DNA of 64,000 nt from Malachius bipustulatus (taxonomy: Eukaryota; Arthropoda; Insecta; Coleoptera; Melyridae), in contig OU342634.1 in NCBI GenBank assembly GCA_910589415.1, positions 3,100,001 through 3,164,000 on the forward strand, written 5' to 3'. This document shows positions 46,756 through 57,299 of the stretch, piece after piece. The position numbers and the translations under genes are program-made. Below the pieces are notes generated by a model. The model saw only the letters and a list, made by a program, of their open reading frames with translations, ran no database searches and was not told where the DNA came from. The stretch's first letter is position 1; each line of letters starts with the position of its first letter.

Positions 46756-48235
46756 ATTCTTCAATGAACGGCTGCAGCTGAAAGACCGGGTCAAATATCT
46801 GGGCATAACCCTGGATGCGAAACTGACCTGGAATCTTCACCTGCAGAAGGCGATTAATAGAAGTAAAATGGCCCTGATGGCTTGCAAAAGATCATTCAGT
46901 AAAACATGGGGACTAAAACCACGCATGGTACATTGGCTGTATATTGCCATGGTTAGACCCATACTAACATATGGCTGTCTAGTCTTATGGCCAAAAATCA
47001 ACCAGAAACAAGCCATTTTGAAAATTAAAAGTGTTCAAAGCCTTGCATGCTTAGGCATCACTGGCTCCTCTTGCCATTTATATTAAGAGCGAGGCACGTT
47101 TGAGTGCATACAGGCTGAAACAAAACCAAAACTGGGACAAACCTGGGAACACCGGGAATCATCGCAGATTCTATCCTGGAAATGCAATCTGATGGTATGA
47201 GTACTACGATATAATTTGTAAAACCATTTAAGGTCCTAATAGACTGGAAAGAATGGCAACAAAGCAACAAATGGTACACCTGTGCCTGAAAAAAGGGCTG
47301 GTTTGGTACACAGACGGCTCAAAGACAGAGACAGGTACCGGAGGTGAAGTGCATGGGGTGGTCCCCAGATGCAGTATTTATGTACCACCGGGGACTCATT
47401 CCAGCATCTTCCAGACTGAAATAAATGCAATTAGGCTATGCGTTGGAGAGAATACCAGAAGGAACTATCGAGGTAGGGAAATCTACATCCTCTCCGACAG
47501 TCAGGCTAGCCTGAAAGCCCTTGCAGTTTATGAAATCAGATCAAAACTGGTCTGGGAATGCCTGCAAGACCTCATTGACTTAGCCAGGTGCAACTTAGAT
47601 GCCTGGTAATGAGGCTGCAGATCAACTAGCCAGTAAGGGCGCTGGGATGAACTACACTGAGCCCGAACCAGTGTTTGGCATTCCAAGGAACACTGTACGC
47701 GGGGCGGTGGCTCAGTGAGTAAGAACTCAACATAGTGGAACAACTTCAACAACTGGAACCGTATAACAGGAAACAAACATGGTAAGGTGATGATTGAGGA
47801 GCCCTCCTCTCAAAACCTTGCCAGACAGATACTGCAACTAAACAGAATGCAGATCAGAACGGTGGTGGGTCTTCTCACAGGACACTGCCACCTAAGAGTA
47901 CACCTACATAAGCTGGGGATATAGAGAGAAGAACCAGTTTGTAAACTCTGCAATGAAGAAGATGAGACAGCTTCTCATGTGATATTCGAGTGTCCAGCAC
48001 TCGCAAGAACGCACTATGCGGTCCTGGGACCACTCAGTCCCGGGAGCCAGCTGGCAGAAAAGACCTTGGTTAGCGGACTGCTGATTAACCTTGTCAAAGG
48101 AACGGAGATCTTCTAATCAAGAAAAATCTAAATGTGAGAAATACAATAAGCCTGCTGGCTTCAGGTTTGGGACCACATAAACAATCTCTCACACTTAGTT
48201 CAAATACCAATACCAATACCAAATACCTTCGTCAA
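46756..48235 (+). pseudogene. I/LOA-like LINE remnant: RT thumb, RNase H, zinc-knuckle tail
   Basis: Starts in the post-palm region (VKYLGITLDAKLTWNLHLQ, ACKRSFSKTWGLKP, VRPILTYGCLVLWP) with a frame break near 47085. The RNase H follows: WYTDGSKTETGTG (47304-47342), FQTEINAIRL, IYILSDSQASLKAL and, after a small deletion, PGNEAADQLASKGAG at 47600-47643. A tail at 47940-48115 carries CKLCNEEDETASHVIFEC, a knuckle common downstream of LINE RNase H domains. The 3' end has a short ACCAAT-type repeat (48205-48232). It is 5'-truncated exactly where it meets the fold-back on its left. Frames are broken at least three times. Confidence 0.87.
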
Positions 48236-49646
48236 ATTTCTAGTTTTCGGCGTTCAAAATGCTCTTGTTGGTTTTTCTGGTAAGTTATTTACACATAATT
48301 TAGAATTTCTATAGAATTTATGGTAAACTTTTTTTTTAGAAAAATTTCTGAACGTCATGTGCTCATCACGTGGTTTTTACAGGCTTACATTTCAAAATTC
48401 CCAAAAACCCATTGTTTTTCAGGACGATTCGGATCGCATGTTTGAGTCTAGGGAGTTTAAAAAAATTATTAGTTTACTTTGACGTAGATAGAGAATAGGT
48501 TAAATTTCAGTAACCATTGTATGGCATGTTTTCAAAGCCATTAAAAAGTTCAGAAACCACTTTAAAAAACGGCGAAAGTCATAATTGAATCAACGCATAA
48601 AAATAATTTATGCGATTGATACACATAAGAAGGTTTTTTAATATGGATTTTTTTATCCTCCCAAAGGGAAACCTTTGTGGCAAATTTAATCTGTAACCTT
48701 AACATGCTCACATGGAGTGAAATTGATAATAAATATATGTATACGTATGTAGATTTTAATAATAAATATTGAAATTGGTATGATTTAAAAAAATATATAT
48801 ATAACTATGCAATTTCGATTTAGCTGCAAAAGCTTACACAGAAACCTATTTTAAACTGGACTCTATATTTTGCATTTTCCACTTCTTGATGACGCACGAA
48901 GTTGTCCTGAATGAGCTAAAACAGCGCAGCGTACGCAATCGGGCAAGGCATGAAGCCACCGAACTAGGACAGAACAGCAGAAAACGAGGTCGCCGGGTGA
49001 ATAAATTGTACCCTGCAAAGCTGCAACCCTACTCGACTCGACCGACCACCTCAGTCCTCCGCCTCCCTTCCCTCCCCACAGTCGTTCCATTAATCCCGCC
49101 GAATGATCTCAATGGCACTTTCATGTTTTCTAATCTTCATTCTTGAATTTTCCCAACTAACATAAAATATTATATCAATGAAATATGTTAAGTAAATAAA
49201 ATATGAGTCAAGAAGGAATATTAAAAGATCCTTGGTAGCATACATGACATATTATATAATAGTTCTCAAATGGGGAGTTTTCTGGGTTAATGAGAGCTGC
49301 GACCGATTTTCCCTAGTAGGAGCATGGTATTTCCAGATCCAGGACGTGATGACGTAGGTACGGGATGAAAAAGCAGTTAGTTGCTACACCCGGGAAACTA
49401 AAACTGGAGTAGGTCAACGTCCTTTAGAACAACCCCGACCTCAACGTTATTCCCTCTCCAACCCCAATCCGCCTCTATTTTTAGCATCAAAGAGAAAGAC
49501 GGACCGAATAAAAGAGGGAAACCAAAATATAAAGAGAGAGACAAAACAACCTTCCTTGACGTTTTGGGGTTAATAATTCTGCGCAGTTCTGCACATTGGT
49601 ACATTCACAAAACGTTTATGAACTGAAAATTTCATTTTTCTCAAAC
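48236..49646. other. Unassigned sequence left of the BEL element
   Basis: A moderately GC-rich patch at 48890-49100 is open on both strands (86 aa plus, 75 aa minus), without a family signature. The insertion site of the BEL element is at 49647-49651. Confidence 0.35.
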
Positions 49647-49651
49647 TGCGT

Positions 49652-50214
49652 TGTTTCGTCCTTGGCGAATAATCGATTCGTATTCTCTAAGACACCACCG
49701 TTTCCTACCCCTTCCTCTCCCTTTACACATCGGGAAGAAGGAAAAGGACACCTGACCGGACAGGACCACACATAGACCAGAGTCGAGGTTTAACATCGAG
49801 AGAGAAAAGAACTCGACATAGTGCCGTTCGTACCAGACTCGTCGATGCTGGTGTTACGGGAACGGGATACCTAGTTCTTTAATTAAATAAGGAAGCGGTA
49901 TTAAGTAGTGGAACAATCGTGGGTACCTACATAGTGGAGCAAAGTGAACAGTAATAATAGTTACAACATCTCGCAAATTAAAACAAGTGCCCCTTTAGTC
50001 GGACAAGACACAAGGTCAGTAATTTCGATAATTATTAATTAATTGGTGTTCCTGTCAATCATTGGCAATTATAGCCTGGTCCTTCCCTAAATTTCGATCC
50101 TGTCACCGTGGCGATTTGTCATTACCATCGCGGCATCGAGCCGCATTAATTTAGCCCCTTTCAGGATCGAATCGCGTCGTTAATATTTTTAGGCTCTTTG
50201 ACGCGGAGTTAACA
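49652..50214 (+). repeat. BEL/Pao 5' LTR
   Basis: Starts TGTTTCGTCC and ends GAGTTAACA (TG...CA). It matches the 3' LTR in length and, by eye, in every base. Initiation and polyadenylation signals were not located with confidence. Confidence 0.95.
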
Positions 50215-50220
50215 TTTTTT

Positions 50221-50240
50221 TGGTCCCTCCGTAGTCGGAT
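50221..50240 (+). promoter_or_regulatory. Candidate primer binding site
   Basis: TGGTCCCTCCGTAGTCGGAT starts six bases after the 5' LTR, with the TGG expected to pair with a tRNA CCA end. I could not assign the tRNA. Confidence 0.5.
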
Positions 50241-50489
50241 AGGAAAGCTCGTGGAAATATAGTTCATTAATTGGTTGCATCATTTGTTTGAAATTAGTTT
50301 CTCACTCACTGTGTTAAGGTAGCCTGTTTGTAGGTCAAAGGATTCGAAATAGTCGATCCAAAGGACGCCAGACGGCATTTTCACCCATTCCACTAATTTT
50401 ACTCCATTCTCACCTCACTCCACTTCTTCGTTCGTTGCAGGTGTTCGTTTTAAAAACCTCTGTAATAGTTGAAATATTTTCTCTCTGAA

Positions 50490-50910
50490 TTCGCAGGGCA
50501 GAATATTGATTTTTGCATTCACGGTTTACTGGGTACACTCGGTATCTTAAGTATTGTTTTTGGTGAATTCGAATTCAATAATTTATTTTCAACTCGATAT
50601 TAAATAAGTAACTTTCACTTGGTTAGGTACTTATTTTTGGTATTGCTCATCGTTCGTTGTTGTTGTATTTTTACAGGTTTTTAACGAATAACCCTTTTTC
50701 GTTGTTACAGGGAAAATATTGATTTTTGTATTCACGGTATACCTACTGGGTACACTCGGTATCTCAAGTATTGTTTTTTGGTGAATTTCAAAGTCAATTT
50801 ATTTTCAACTCGTTTTTAAATAAGTAACCTTCACTTGGTTAGGTACTTATTTTTAGTTATTGTTCGTATTTCGTTGTCGTTGTATTTTTTTACAGGTGTA
50901 AAAAATAACC
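50490..50910 (+). repeat. Duplicated leader segment of the BEL element
   Basis: Two direct copies about 213 bp apart (AATATTGATTTTTG at 50502 and 50715) share TGGGTACACTCGGTATCT, CACTTGGTTAGGTACTTATTTT and a TATTTTTACAGGT end, with perhaps ten percent difference. The repeated pyrimidine-rich ...TTTTACAG looks like a splice acceptor, but that role is speculation. Confidence 0.8.
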
Positions 50911-50956
50911 CTTATTCGTTTATTGCTTTAGTATTTTGTTGATACTCTTTAGCAAA

Positions 50957-53900
50957 ATGTCCAACACTTTGGTCGGAGCAAACGCTTCTGTTTCGAAGTT
51001 TTTGACTCGTTTGAACTCGATTCTGACAGTGGTTTCGGCACCCATTGATGAAAAGTCGCGTTTTATTGTCCTGGCTGCATGCGACAGCGCTTCAGATTTG
51101 TACAATCAGGTGCAGGAGGTTGATAGAAATATCCTGATTACGGTTGAGTCGGCAGATAAGAGTGCTTTGGTCGTAGATGTGTCATCGGAGATTTGGAAAT
51201 CATACTCGGGACTACTTATCGAAGTTGATTCGGTTTATTTTCAGATTAGAGCGGTTCAATTGTCGTTGGAATCGACTCAGGATACGGTGGTGAAATCACG
51301 TCATGGTTCGAGTGAATCGTTAAATAGTCGACAGTCTGGTGCTCCCGCGCTACCCCCCTCTGCAAGTTCACATGTGAAATTGCCTCGTATCGGTATACCT
51401 ACTTTTGATGGTTCGTTGAGGATGTGGTCGGTTTATTATGATTTGTTTAGGACTTTGATTCATTCGAATGATTCGTTAGCTCCAATTGAGAAGTTCCAGT
51501 ATTTAGTTTCGACTTTGTCAAAGGAACCTCTTACCCTTGTCAAACATTTACCACTGACAGATGACAATTATGTGATAGCTTTCGATACTCTTGTCCAAAG
51601 GTATCAGAATGAGCGAGTACTTGCGACGTGTTATTGGCAGGCGATTTGTAATGCTCCCAAAATAACGGATTCTGATTCCTCACAATCGCTTCGTGAATTG
51701 TTGAATACCTTTTCAGAAAATATTACAGCTTTGGGTCAGGTTTCAGGCGTCTCTCTCTGGGATTTCACTTTGTTCAACTGGTTGCTACAGAAATTGGATA
51801 ACGCTACTCGAAAGCGTTTCGAACTCCAATTTGCATCTGAAGAGTTTCCATCATATCAGGATTTGCACAAGTTTTTGTCGTCACAGTGTCGTGCATTAGA
51901 ATCATCTTTGGGGAATGACCTATCTCCGTCTGCAGTCGTTGGTAAGCGGAGTAGCGTCAAGTCTGGTGGAAAAGTGGAATCGAGGAATTCACATGCATTT
52001 TTGTCAACGTCGAGTGCGTCTTCATCGAAGCAGTCGTGCTTCCATTGTAATGGAGAACACCCGATCTCGAATTGTCGTTCTTTTTTGAAGTTGGACCCGC
52101 GCAAGCGTTTTGAGGCTGTGAAGGCAGCGCGCTTGTGCCTAAATTGTTTTGGCCCTTCACACTTGGTGAAGCAGTGCCCCTCTTCTCATTCGTGTAAGGA
52201 GTGTGCAGGTCGGCACCACTCTTTATTACATTTCGTTAAACTTAGTAATTCGGATGGAGCAGCTTCTCATCGAGTTGAGCCGCCTCCAGTCGCATCCACG
52301 GTTGCCATGTCTTCTCTCCCATCCTTTCAGGATGTTCGTTCTCGTTCTCGTAGCAATACTACGGTTCTTTTAGCAACCGCATGTATTGAAGTTCAAGACA
52401 AGTGGGGCAACTATCAAGTGGTTCGTTCTTTAATTGACTCTGGCAGTCAGTCGTCTTTTATTACTGATCGGTGCCGCAAGCGTTTGGGCTTGCACTTGAA
52501 TCGATCATCAACACCTATTTCTTGTTTGGGTCACGTGACCTTGGGATCGGCCCAGGGATCATCTGATTGCATTATTCGTCCCGTTGGGGTACCATCACCT
52601 ACTTTTAAAGTAAGTACTTTGGTCTTGCCCAATATTTGTGGAAAACTTCCCAGTGTTGACATTTCGCCATCGAAGGCGCTTGATAATTTGAAGTTAGCGG
52701 ATCCTAATTGGTACACGCCTGGTTCTGTCGATGTTTTGCTAGGAGCTGACATCTTTCCCAATATTGTTCATGGTGGTTATTTGTCGGGCAGTGATAACTG
52801 TCCAGCCGCAATGAACACGACGTTTGGTTGGGTTCTTTTGGGAACCATTTCGTCGAAGGTTGCGGGCGAGGTTAAAGCTTGTTTTGCGTCGGTAGATTCG
52901 ACCCTTGAAGAGACTCTTAAGGCATTTTGGAGAGTTGAGGAGGTGCCTTCAGTTGAGGTTTGCTCTAATGAGGAACAAGAGGCTGAGTCGTTGTTCGTTG
53001 AGTCTCATTATCGAGAAGAATCAGGTCGTTTTGGGGTATTGTTGCCATTTAAGGATAGCAAAGAGTTGCCTATCTTTAATGATTCGTTGAATGTCGCAGA
53101 TCGTCGTTTGCTCGCTTTGGAGAGACGATTGTCGAGGTTGCCTCACATTAGAGACATGTATGTAGAGTTTATGAAAGATTATTTGGAGGCTGGGCACATG
53201 TCGTTGGTGCCATTGGAGTCGGAATCTGCAAACTCTTATTACATTCCGCATCATTGCGTTTTTAAAGACCCTGGTGTTTCGATGTCTTCTGATGTGTCTT
53301 CGCTCGCCCCAGTATCGTCGAAAATTCGTGTCGTGTTCGACGCCTCGGCCAAAGCATCGAACAATCTTTCGTTAAATGATACCTTGTTGATTGGTCCGAA
53401 GTTGCAAAATGACATCACTAGTGTTTTGCTTCGTTTTCGAGAGAACAAATTCGTGTTCACTTGTGACATTAGGCAGATGTATCGGCAAATTTTAGTTGGA
53501 GATTCACATCGACAGTATCAATTAATTCGTTGGCGTTTTTCAGAAAAGGATCCTATTCGAAGTTACAAATTGAACACTGTAACTTATGGTGTTTCGTCCT
53601 CGCCATATTTGGCCATTAGGTGCTTGTTACAATTAGCTCAAGAAAATTCTGAGAAGTTTCCTCTCGCTTCGAAAGCCATTCGTCTCGGGCTTTATGTCGA
53701 TGATTTTGCCATTGGGGCAAATCAAATCGAGGAAACCTTGGAGTTGAGAAATCAGCTCATTTCGCTATTGCAATTGGGACAATTTGAGTTGCGGAAATGG
53801 TCTGCTAACAATCCACAATTGCTTCAGGATCTGCCGGTTGAACATTGTCAACAGCAGTCATCCAACTTTGATTCGGAATCGGACTTTTCGGTGAAAATTC

Positions 53901-55654
53901 TTGGCCTTCAGTGGCAATCGGCTACTGATTCGTTTTCGTTCATGGTTAAGTCCATAGATTCACCTTGTACTAAGAGAAGCATTCTCTCAGAAGTCGCTAA
54001 GATCTATGACCCGTTGGGTTTCTTGTGCCCATTGACCTTTATGGCAAAACGAGTCATTCAACATTTGTGGTATCTCGGGCTGGATTGGGATGAAGATCCA
54101 CCAGCTGATGTTGTCGAAAAGTGGAATCGATATAAGTCCACTCTTCATGTTTTATCCAAGTTGACAATCCCTAGGTGCTTGGTTCCCGAAGGATCTTTCG
54201 TGTCGTGTCAACTGCACGCATCTTGTGATGCGTCGACTGCAGGTTATGCGGGTGTGGTGTATTATCGTTTCGAGGACGCCGATGGCAATGTGCAGGTTCG
54301 TTTCGTTACTGCCAAGTCTCGTGTTGCTCCGCTCAAACCACTCTCCGTTCCACGGCTGGAATTGTGTGCCGCAGTCTTACTATCAGATCTCGTTTCGTTC
54401 GTCCTTGAACAAGGTCCTCAATCCATTGTTGTTGATAAGGTTTTCGCTTGGAGTGACTCTTCGGTCGCTCTATCCTGGATCAAGTCGTCTCCACATCGGT
54501 GGAAGACTTTTGTTTCGAATCGTGTCGTCCACATTCAGGATCGAATTCCTCCGGATTGTTGGAATCATGTACGTTCAGGTGACAACCCAGCGGACGTCGC
54601 GTCTCGGGGCTTGTTACCAGAGGAGTTAGTCGGGGCTTCCGCATGGTGGGCGGGGCCTGAATTCCTCAGATTGCCGCTGGAATCTTGGCCAGCACTCTTT
54701 CCCATTGCTCCCACTTCTGATGTTGAACTGGAGAAAAGGAATATTGTTTTGTTCGCTACGATAGAGATTTCGGATGTCGATGTTTTGTTGAAAAGATTTT
54801 CTTCTTTGAGGAAAATTCAGGGTATTATCGCTCGTTGTTTTCGTTTCACTAACAATTGTCGTGTTGTCAATAGGACCACTGTTGCATTGAGTGTCTCTGA
54901 GTTGCATGCTACTCTCATGCACATTGTTAGAATTGTTCAATCTTCGGTCTTCTCTTCGGAATTGGAGAAAATTCGCTCTGGTAAACCATGTGCCAAGTAC
55001 TTGCAGTCATTGTCGCCCTTTATTGATGATTTCGGTATTTTGCGAGTCGGGGGTCGACTGTTGCATTCGGGTTTAGCATTCGACGCTAAATATCCCGCAT
55101 TGTTGCCAGGAAGGCATAGGTTGGTTGAACTTTTGATTGATCAGATACATCGAGGTAATTTGCACCCAGGAGTGAACACTACTCATTATCTCCTTCAACA
55201 AAACTTTTGGATCCTGTCTGCTCGTAGGGTCATTCGTAGTTATTTGTCGAAATGCAATCGTTGCTTTCGCACTCGTCCCCTCTCGTTGGAGCCTCCCATG
55301 GGGAATTTACCTGTCGCTCGTGTCTCCCAATTGAAGCCTTTTAGTTGTGTCGGGGTCGATTATGGGGGACCCTTTCCTATTGTCTTGTCGAGGTATAGGG
55401 GTGTCAAAACTTCTAAAGCCTATTTATGTTTGTTCGTATGTTTCGCGACTCGCGCGATTCATCTCGAGATCGCTTCTGATTTGTCGTCAGAGACTTTCCT
55501 AGCAGCTCTAGGAAGAATTGTTTCTTTGCACCCTGATGCGGATGGTGTCGCCAGGGTTGCCTCGGTTCTACGACCAAAGGTCTTCGTAAACGACCTCTGG
55601 TCAAACTTTCCCCGTTACCTAACCAGTAACGGACTCAGGGAATTTCGTCCCTGA
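50957..55654 (+). CDS. BEL/Pao gag-pol polyprotein, integrase internally deleted
   Basis: The ATG at 50957 (MSNTLVGANAS) is preferred; the frame also extends a few non-ATG codons upstream. Order: gag N-terminus; DUF1759-type gag core (LPRIGIPTFDGSLRMWSVYY, near 51380); zinc knuckles (CFHCNGEHPISNC, CLNCFGPSHLVKQC; 52035-52190); aspartic protease LIDSGSQSSF (Asp at 52436); RT with YVDD at 53693-53704; Pao A17-type domain (KIYDPLGFLCPL); RNase H (CDAST, PRLELCAA, WSDSS, NPADVASRG); integrase H2C2 (HPGVNT ... CNRC) and the first catalytic Asp (VGVDYGGP, 55358). At about 55510 FLAAL joins directly to GRIVSLHPDADG, the end of a DUF5641-like domain. The other two integrase acidic residues are therefore lost. 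One missing base near 55570 shifts the last residues; the expected tail lies in another frame, ending at 55629. Confidence 0.93.
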   Translation: MSNTLVGANASVSKFLTRLNSILTVVSAPIDEKSRFIVLAACDSASDLYNQVQEVDRNILITVESADKSALVVDVSSEIWKSYSGLLIEVDSVYFQIRAVQLSLESTQDTVVKSRHGSSESLNSRQSGAPALPPSASSHVKLPRIGIPTFDGSLRMWSVYYDLFRTLIHSNDSLAPIEKFQYLVSTLSKEPLTLVKHLPLTDDNYVIAFDTLVQRYQNERVLATCYWQAICNAPKITDSDSSQSLRELLNTFSENITALGQVSGVSLWDFTLFNWLLQKLDNATRKRFELQFASEEFPSYQDLHKFLSSQCRALESSLGNDLSPSAVVGKRSSVKSGGKVESRNSHAFLSTSSASSSKQSCFHCNGEHPISNCRSFLKLDPRKRFEAVKAARLCLNCFGPSHLVKQCPSSHSCKECAGRHHSLLHFVKLSNSDGAASHRVEPPPVASTVAMSSLPSFQDVRSRSRSNTTVLLATACIEVQDKWGNYQVVRSLIDSGSQSSFITDRCRKRLGLHLNRSSTPISCLGHVTLGSAQGSSDCIIRPVGVPSPTFKVSTLVLPNICGKLPSVDISPSKALDNLKLADPNWYTPGSVDVLLGADIFPNIVHGGYLSGSDNCPAAMNTTFGWVLLGTISSKVAGEVKACFASVDSTLEETLKAFWRVEEVPSVEVCSNEEQEAESLFVESHYREESGRFGVLLPFKDSKELPIFNDSLNVADRRLLALERRLSRLPHIRDMYVEFMKDYLEAGHMSLVPLESESANSYYIPHHCVFKDPGVSMSSDVSSLAPVSSKIRVVFDASAKASNNLSLNDTLLIGPKLQNDITSVLLRFRENKFVFTCDIRQMYRQILVGDSHRQYQLIRWRFSEKDPIRSYKLNTVTYGVSSSPYLAIRCLLQLAQENSEKFPLASKAIRLGLYVDDFAIGANQIEETLELRNQLISLLQLGQFELRKWSANNPQLLQDLPVEHCQQQSSNFDSESDFSVKILGLQWQSATDSFSFMVKSIDSPCTKRSILSEVAKIYDPLGFLCPLTFMAKRVIQHLWYLGLDWDEDPPADVVEKWNRYKSTLHVLSKLTIPRCLVPEGSFVSCQLHASCDASTAGYAGVVYYRFEDADGNVQVRFVTAKSRVAPLKPLSVPRLELCAAVLLSDLVSFVLEQGPQSIVVDKVFAWSDSSVALSWIKSSPHRWKTFVSNRVVHIQDRIPPDCWNHVRSGDNPADVASRGLLPEELVGASAWWAGPEFLRLPLESWPALFPIAPTSDVELEKRNIVLFATIEISDVDVLLKRFSSLRKIQGIIARCFRFTNNCRVVNRTTVALSVSELHATLMHIVRIVQSSVFSSELEKIRSGKPCAKYLQSLSPFIDDFGILRVGGRLLHSGLAFDAKYPALLPGRHRLVELLIDQIHRGNLHPGVNTTHYLLQQNFWILSARRVIRSYLSKCNRCFRTRPLSLEPPMGNLPVARVSQLKPFSCVGVDYGGPFPIVLSRYRGVKTSKAYLCLFVCFATRAIHLEIASDLSSETFLAALGRIVSLHPDADGVARVASVLRPKVFVNDLWSNFPRYLTSNGLREFRP

Positions 55655-55799
55655 CTTGTCGTTTCGTTTCGTTTCGTTTTTGTCGTTAGTTTCGTTTTCG
55701 TTGGTTTCGTTTTTGTCGTTAATTTCGTTTTCGTTAATTTCGTTGTGGGTTCAATTTTCTGATAGCGGAAAATTCCTCCGGTAATTTTGGTGGGCGGTA
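55655..55799 (+). repeat. (TTTCGTT)n-like simple repeat and probable polypurine tract
   Basis: About 55663-55745 is an irregular TTTCG/TTTTCGTTAG repeat. The purine-rich GGTGGGCGG just before 55800 is a plausible polypurine tract for plus-strand priming. Confidence 0.65.
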
Positions 55800-56362
55800 T
55801 GTTTCGTCCTTGGCGAATAATCGATTCGTATTCTCTAAGACACCACCGTTTCCTACCCCTTCCTCTCCCTTTACACATCGGGAAGAAGGAAAAGGACACC
55901 TGACCGGACAGGACCACACATAGACCAGAGTCGAGGTTTAACATCGAGAGAGAAAAGAACTCGACATAGTGCCGTTCGTACCAGACTCGTCGATGCTGGT
56001 GTTACGGGAACGGGATACCTAGTTCTTTAATTAAATAAGGAAGCGGTATTAAGTAGTGGAACAATCGTGGGTACCTACATAGTGGAGCAAAGTGAACAGT
56101 AATAATAGTTACAACATCTCGCAAATTAAAACAAGTGCCCCTTTAGTCGGACAAGACACAAGGTCAGTAATTTCGATAATTATTAATTAATTGGTGTTCC
56201 TGTCAATCATTGGCAATTATAGCCTGGTCCTTCCCTAAATTTCGATCCTGTCACCGTGGCGATTTGTCATTACCATCGCGGCATCGAGCCGCATTAATTT
56301 AGCCCCTTTCAGGATCGAATCGCGTCGTTAATATTTTTAGGCTCTTTGACGCGGAGTTAACA
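55800..56362 (+). repeat. BEL/Pao 3' LTR
   Basis: 563 bp, from TGTTTCGTCC to GAGTTAACA, indistinguishable by eye from the 5' LTR and followed by the TGCGT duplication. Confidence 0.95.
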
Positions 56363-56468
56363 TGCGTTATCATTCTTCCATCGCTGCGAAAATATGACTT
56401 TTTTCTGGCTGTAATAAGATAGTGATCGGTCGTGGTCTATAGAGTTATCATAGCTGATTTTACTTTTA

Positions 56469-57050
56469 TACAGGGTGTCAGAAATTAGTAGGTCAAGCTC
56501 TTAGCCACAGATTACTGGAACAAAAATGGGACTTTTCTCATGTCATTTTTCACATAGGCGTCCCTCTTTCAAGATTAATATCTCCGTTTCTTTTCAAGAT
56601 GAAATTCAGTTGAAATTACGCACTAATTTCTTTCTTATGACGACACACTTTTTGCTAGATTGAGTTCATAGAGAATCGAAGAGCGAGCGAAGAGAACGGG
56701 GGTTGCAGAACACGCTGACCCCCCCAACTTTTTCCTGCGTACGCCTGTGATTCGTTTTTCAGATCAAGCAGTCATTTCTATTAATTTTTCACTCTTGTGA
56801 AATTTCTATTTATTGCAACTTAATTATTTCACTAAGTCAGTGATCAACTCACTTTTAGGTTTTCAGCTCACTTTTAAGATTCACAACTCAGTTTTAGGCT
56901 ATGCCTAGAACTTGGCATTATAAAAAAAATATTCTTTGAAAATTATAAGTTTGAGTGAGCTACGAAGTAATACAATGTATGTTTAACCAAAACTCTTGCC
57001 AAAATTACAGTGGATTATTATTATTTATAATTTTTTTATAGCAGCAAAAA
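56469..57050. repeat. Dispersed CAGGGTGT-ended repeat, copy 2 (related to 26099-26580)
   Basis: TACAGGGTGTCAGAAATTAGTAGGTC begins a segment matching the 26-kb copy through GAGAACGGGGGT. The block CTCTTGCCAAAATTACAGT at about 56992-57010 is the reverse complement of the corresponding block in copy 1. Between them is a short tandem repeat of CAACTCACTTTTAGG-like units (about 56845-56900). Confidence 0.6.
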
Positions 57051-57299
57051 TACAATTCGTATCTACTTCAAAATAATTCTTTGGTTTTTTCATCTCCAAC
57101 GTCCAACCACCAGCACAGTTAAGAGAAAAACCGAAGAATGAGAAAAGATTTCGGGGCGACTTTAAAACTCAGCCTCGGAGATAAGCCTCGAAGAGAGCGA
57201 AGGACAACGGCGGTCCAACACTATGACTTGCAAGGAACCCAGTTAGGCGACGAAACTTAAAGGGAGCTACAGCGAAGCAGTAGTATCACCTAGTGTCAC

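Larger units (their letters stand above)
49647..56367 (+). mobile_element. BEL/Pao LTR retrotransposon with 5-bp target duplication
   Basis: Two 563-bp LTRs bracket a 5.6-kb internal region. TGCGT lies directly before the 5' LTR (49647-49651) and directly after the 3' LTR (56363-56367), a perfect 5-bp target duplication as expected for BEL/Pao. The internal order is leader, one gag-pol frame, then a short T/G-rich stretch and 3' LTR. No difference between the LTRs was noticed by eye, so insertion is recent. The integrase is nevertheless damaged, so mobilisation needed another copy's proteins or the damage came later. Confidence 0.95.

Noticed and set aside
48863..49146. Gene at the GC-richer patch left of the BEL element
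   Set aside because: Overlapping plus and minus frames of similar length with low-complexity content and no family signature.
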